Of a DNA stretch of 64,000 bases, positions 61,885 through 64,000 are shown piece after piece (the first letter of the stretch is position 1; each line of letters begins with the position of its first letter). Position numbers and translations under genes: made by a program. The notes beneath the pieces are model-generated. The model had not been told where the DNA came from. It worked only from the letters and a program-made list of their open reading frames with translations, and did no database searches. The stretch covers positions 620,001 to 684,000 of the forward strand of contig JABTUY010000002.1 in the NCBI GenBank assembly GCA_015075165.1, in the 5' to 3' direction. Source of the stretch: Ideonella sp. (GTDB taxonomy: Bacteria > Pseudomonadota > Gammaproteobacteria > Burkholderiales > Burkholderiaceae_C).

Positions 61885-62763
61885 TCAGGCGGCGAGCGGC
61901 TGCGGTTCGCCCAGCTCGCGCTGCAGGCGAGCGGCGCCGTCGCCGAACGCGTAGGCGTCCATGCCGAGGCAGCCCGCCGTCACGCTCGCGTGCATGCGCA
62001 GGGCCGGCCCTTCGTCGCCGGCGCCGAAGGCCACGTACCACGGCAGCAGGTGCTCGTCGCTCGGGTGCATCAGCTCCGCGTGCGGTGCCTGCGCGCGGTA
62101 GTGCAGCAGCGCGTCGCGGTCTTGTGCCGCGCTGCGCTCGGCGAACCAGCGGCGAAACGCCGCGCTCTCGGCCATCTCGGGCGCATCGTCGCGCGCGGTG
62201 CTGTCGTGCGAGCGGCGCGAGAACACCAGCCGCAGGTTGTGCGTGATGCTGCCGCTGCCGATCACCAGCACGCCTTCGCGGCGCAGCGGCGCCAGCGCGT
62301 GGCCCAGTGCGTGCAGGCGTGTGGGCGACCAGTCGGGCGGAAAGGCCAGCGGCAGCACCGGCACGTCGGCGCCCGGGTAGGCGTAGCGCAGCGGCACCCA
62401 GATGCCGTGGTCGAGCCCGCCTTCGTCGAGCACGTGCACCGGCAGCTTCGCGTCGCGCAGGCACTGCGCCACGCGCGGCGCCAGCGCCGCGGCGCCGGGG
62501 GCGTCGTAGCGCAGCCGGTACAGCGCGTCGGGGAAACCGCCGAAGTCGTGCACCGTGGTGTGCTGCGGCGCGGCCAGCAGCGCCGGCTCGCGCGTCAGCG
62601 AATGCGCCGACGCGACGACGAAGGCCCGCGGCCGGCCGAACGCGGCGTCGATCGCCGGCCCCAGCCGCTGCATGAACGCGCCGGCCGCACCGGGCTCGAG
62701 CGCGAGCATCGGCGAGCCGTGCGAGAGAAACAGCGCGGGCAGGGTGGCGGTGGTCGGGTTCAT
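61885..62763 (-). CDS. 4,5-DOPA-type extradiol ring-cleavage dioxygenase (LigB family)
   Basis: A 292-residue class III extradiol dioxygenase related to YgiD. Metal-binding His are seen in LFLSHGSPM, VVASAHSL and EGGLDHGIWVPL; ITHNLRLVF and the C-terminal MHPSDEHLLPWYVAFGA are typical. It cleaves catechol-type rings using Fe or Zn. The ATG at 62763 fits the family start; a frame extension to 62826 enters 14-bp repeats. The natural substrate is unknown. It faces the ABM and YdhR-like genes convergently. Confidence 0.9.
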   Translation of the reverse strand: MNPTTATLPALFLSHGSPMLALEPGAAGAFMQRLGPAIDAAFGRPRAFVVASAHSLTREPALLAAPQHTTVHDFGGFPDALYRLRYDAPGAAALAPRVAQCLRDAKLPVHVLDEGGLDHGIWVPLRYAYPGADVPVLPLAFPPDWSPTRLHALGHALAPLRREGVLVIGSGSITHNLRLVFSRRSHDSTARDDAPEMAESAAFRRWFAERSAAQDRDALLHYRAQAPHAELMHPSDEHLLPWYVAFGAGDEGPALRMHASVTAGCLGMDAYAFGDGAARLQRELGEPQPLAA

Positions 62764-62780
62764 GCCGGCATTACAGCACC

Positions 62781-62850
62781 GCACTACACGCGCCGCACTA
62801 CACGCGCCGCATTGCACGCGGCGCATTGCACGCGGCGCATTGCACGCGCT
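62781..62850. repeat. Five 14-bp tandem repeats
   Basis: Two copies of GCACTACACGCGCC, then two of GCATTGCACGCGGC and one GCATTGCACGCGCT, just upstream of the dioxygenase start. A minisatellite in the promoter region could vary in copy number and so alter expression. Confidence 0.85.
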
Positions 62851-62896
62851 TGCACGCTGGCTTCGAGCGGCTTGCAGGCGTGCCGCGCCGGCGGCG

Positions 62897-63640
62897 CTAC
62901 CAGCGCCCGGCGCGCACGCGCGCCACGTTGCGGTTCATGCCATGGCGCAGCAGGTGCTCGTACAGCCAGCGCTTCAGGCCACCCAGGTTCGAGCCGTGGC
63001 GTGCGTAGAAGCTGTCGGGGTCGTCGTGCAGGCCCAGGTCTTCGGCGATGCCTTCTTTCTGGATGTAGGTGGCGGTGCCGCGCCACTCGACGCCGGGCGA
63101 CGCGAGGTCGGGCGTCGCCGCGCCGAAGCCGCAGAAGCGCCGCGTCTGCGGAAACCGCCGCTGCAGGCTCGCGAGGTAGGGCGCGTCGAGGATGAAACCC
63201 TCGAGCTCGATCCAGCGCCCCTGGTGCAGCACCTCGACCCACGAGTGCACGATGCGCTGCGGCGCGAGCCGGTAGGTGAGGCCGGTGATGGCGCCCTTTT
63301 GCAACGCCTTGTCGATCGTGAAGCCATGAAAGCGGCACGGCAGCCCGCTGGCGCGCAGCAGCGCCATCAGCAGCGTGCCCTTGGTGTTGCACTGGCCGAT
63401 GCCGTCGGCCAGTACCTGCGAGGCCGGCAGTTCGTCGCTGCGGTTGTAGCCGAAGGCGATCTCGTTGCGCACGAAATCGTAGACGGTACCGATGCGTTCG
63501 TACTCGGGCAATTGGCGCCAGCCGCGCGTGGCAACGAGTTGCTCGATCGCCGGGTGTTGGAAGTCCAGCAGGCCGGTGGGGGCAAGGTGGCGTGGCAGCG
63601 GTCGGGACAAGTGACCTCCGGTGGAGTGGGGGATCTGCAC
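62897..63640 (-). CDS. Transglutaminase-like (cysteine protease fold) protein
   Basis: A 247-residue cytosolic protein with a transglutaminase-like core. The catalytic Cys is expected in DGIGQCNTKGTLLMALLRASGLPCRFHGF and the His in RIVHSWVEVLHQGRWIELEG. The C-terminal LKRWLYEHLLRHGMNRNVARVRAG is helical. Members cleave or form peptide bonds, and some act as amidases. The start at 63640 (MQIPHSTGGHLSRP) may be one of several. No partner is obvious. It is divergent from the FtsX-like permease. Confidence 0.85.
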   Translation of the reverse strand: MQIPHSTGGHLSRPLPRHLAPTGLLDFQHPAIEQLVATRGWRQLPEYERIGTVYDFVRNEIAFGYNRSDELPASQVLADGIGQCNTKGTLLMALLRASGLPCRFHGFTIDKALQKGAITGLTYRLAPQRIVHSWVEVLHQGRWIELEGFILDAPYLASLQRRFPQTRRFCGFGAATPDLASPGVEWRGTATYIQKEGIAEDLGLHDDPDSFYARHGSNLGGLKRWLYEHLLRHGMNRNVARVRAGRW

Positions 63641-63815
63641 GCGATTGAACGGCCTGTAGCGGCTACAGGGTCAAGCACCCGGTTCAAGCGTCCCGTTCGA
63701 ATGTCCCTTCGACGGACGCGCCCCAGGCGCCCGGTCGACGCGCCTGATGCATCGCCGCGCAGCGCAACGCGCCGCGCTCGTGTACCGTGGCGGCCTTGCC
63801 GAGGTTCAGCGCCCG

Positions 63816-64000
63816 ATGACACCCAGTTCACTTCAACGATTGCCCGTCGGCGTGTTTGCGATGGCCTGGCGCCAGCTGCGGCGCGATTTGCGCGCCGGCG
63901 AGTTGCGGCTGCTGCTGGTGGCGGTGATGCTCGCGGTGGCTGCGCTCAGCGCGGTGGGGTTCTTCGCCGATCGCATCAACGGCGGCATCGCACGCAACGC
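63816..64000 (+). CDS. FtsX/YbbP-like ABC transporter permease (start only)
   Basis: The ATG at 63816 opens a frame that runs off the window after 61 codons. It reads AMAWRQLRRDLRAGELRLLLVAVMLAVAALSAVGFFADRINGGIARN: a basic amphipathic start, one membrane helix, then a periplasmic stretch. This is the usual N-terminus of YbbP-type permeases (COG3127), which work with a YbbA-type ATPase in lipoprotein or lysophospholipid handling. Most of the gene is outside. Confidence 0.75.
   Translation, partial: MTPSSLQRLPVGVFAMAWRQLRRDLRAGELRLLLVAVMLAVAALSAVGFFADRINGGIARN

Overview
This is high-GC DNA (roughly 70% by eye) with densely packed genes. It looks like a chromosome segment of a betaproteobacterium, most likely Burkholderiales of the Rubrivivax/Leptothrix/Methylibium kind. 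That placement is an inference from DUF1841, DUF3460 and DUF1272-type genes, a diheme cytochrome c4, a TamA/TamB pair, CPA2/KefF genes and the codon usage. I found no rRNA, tRNA, CRISPR array or complete insertion sequence.

Layout. 1-12.3 kb: tamB (cut by the window edge), tamA and a vWA (CoxE-like) gene in one minus-strand operon, then an AbrB-type VapBC module, an S41 protease lipoprotein, an S9 peptidase and a GNAT acetyltransferase. A 736-bp gene-free region full of hairpins follows, then a MoxR ATPase, the usual partner of the vWA protein. 12.4-26.1 kb: cytochrome c4, an HD-GYP protein, a copA-cueR copper operon with a textbook CueR promoter, a second VapBC, a TSUP permease, a KefC/KefF-like pair, ParA, a MaoC hydratase, and a LuxR-type response regulator with a hybrid histidine kinase.

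26.2-44.2 kb is an accessory, defence-like island. It holds an HNH-like protein, a WYL regulator, a type I restriction-modification operon (hsdM-hsdS-fic-hsdR) with an embedded Fic enzyme, a third VapBC, and a large Dna2-like nuclease/exonuclease/helicase fusion. It also holds three AAA_14/DUF4143 (COG1373) ATPases. Each ATPase gene starts next to a conspicuous inverted repeat and has no clear ribosome-binding site. ATPase 1 is bracketed by inverted copies of an operator-like sequence. ATPase 2 is bracketed by a 29-bp direct repeat taken from the 3' end of the WYL gene. These look like recent insertions into an older HNH/WYL/hsd locus.

44.2-64 kb: scpA, DUF3460, a SmpA-like protein, a SulP transporter with an RHH protein, a hemerythrin, and a four-gene ATP-dependent benzoyl-CoA reductase operon whose order and sizes resemble bzdNOPQ. 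Then come metG, a prolyl aminopeptidase and a BMP-type binding protein. A fourth VapBC sits exactly between two broken genes (DUF1272 and a family III CoA-transferase). An acyl-CoA dehydrogenase, an ArsR-like regulator divergent from a small monooxygenase, a DOPA-type extradiol dioxygenase, a transglutaminase-like protein and the start of an FtsX-like permease complete the window.

Two genome-wide habits show. Several genes carry in-frame minisatellites (tamB, the hybrid kinase, the aminopeptidase). GC-rich palindromic repeats have entered intergenic regions and also coding frames (hsdR, with a 7-bp target duplication; a related sequence in metG).
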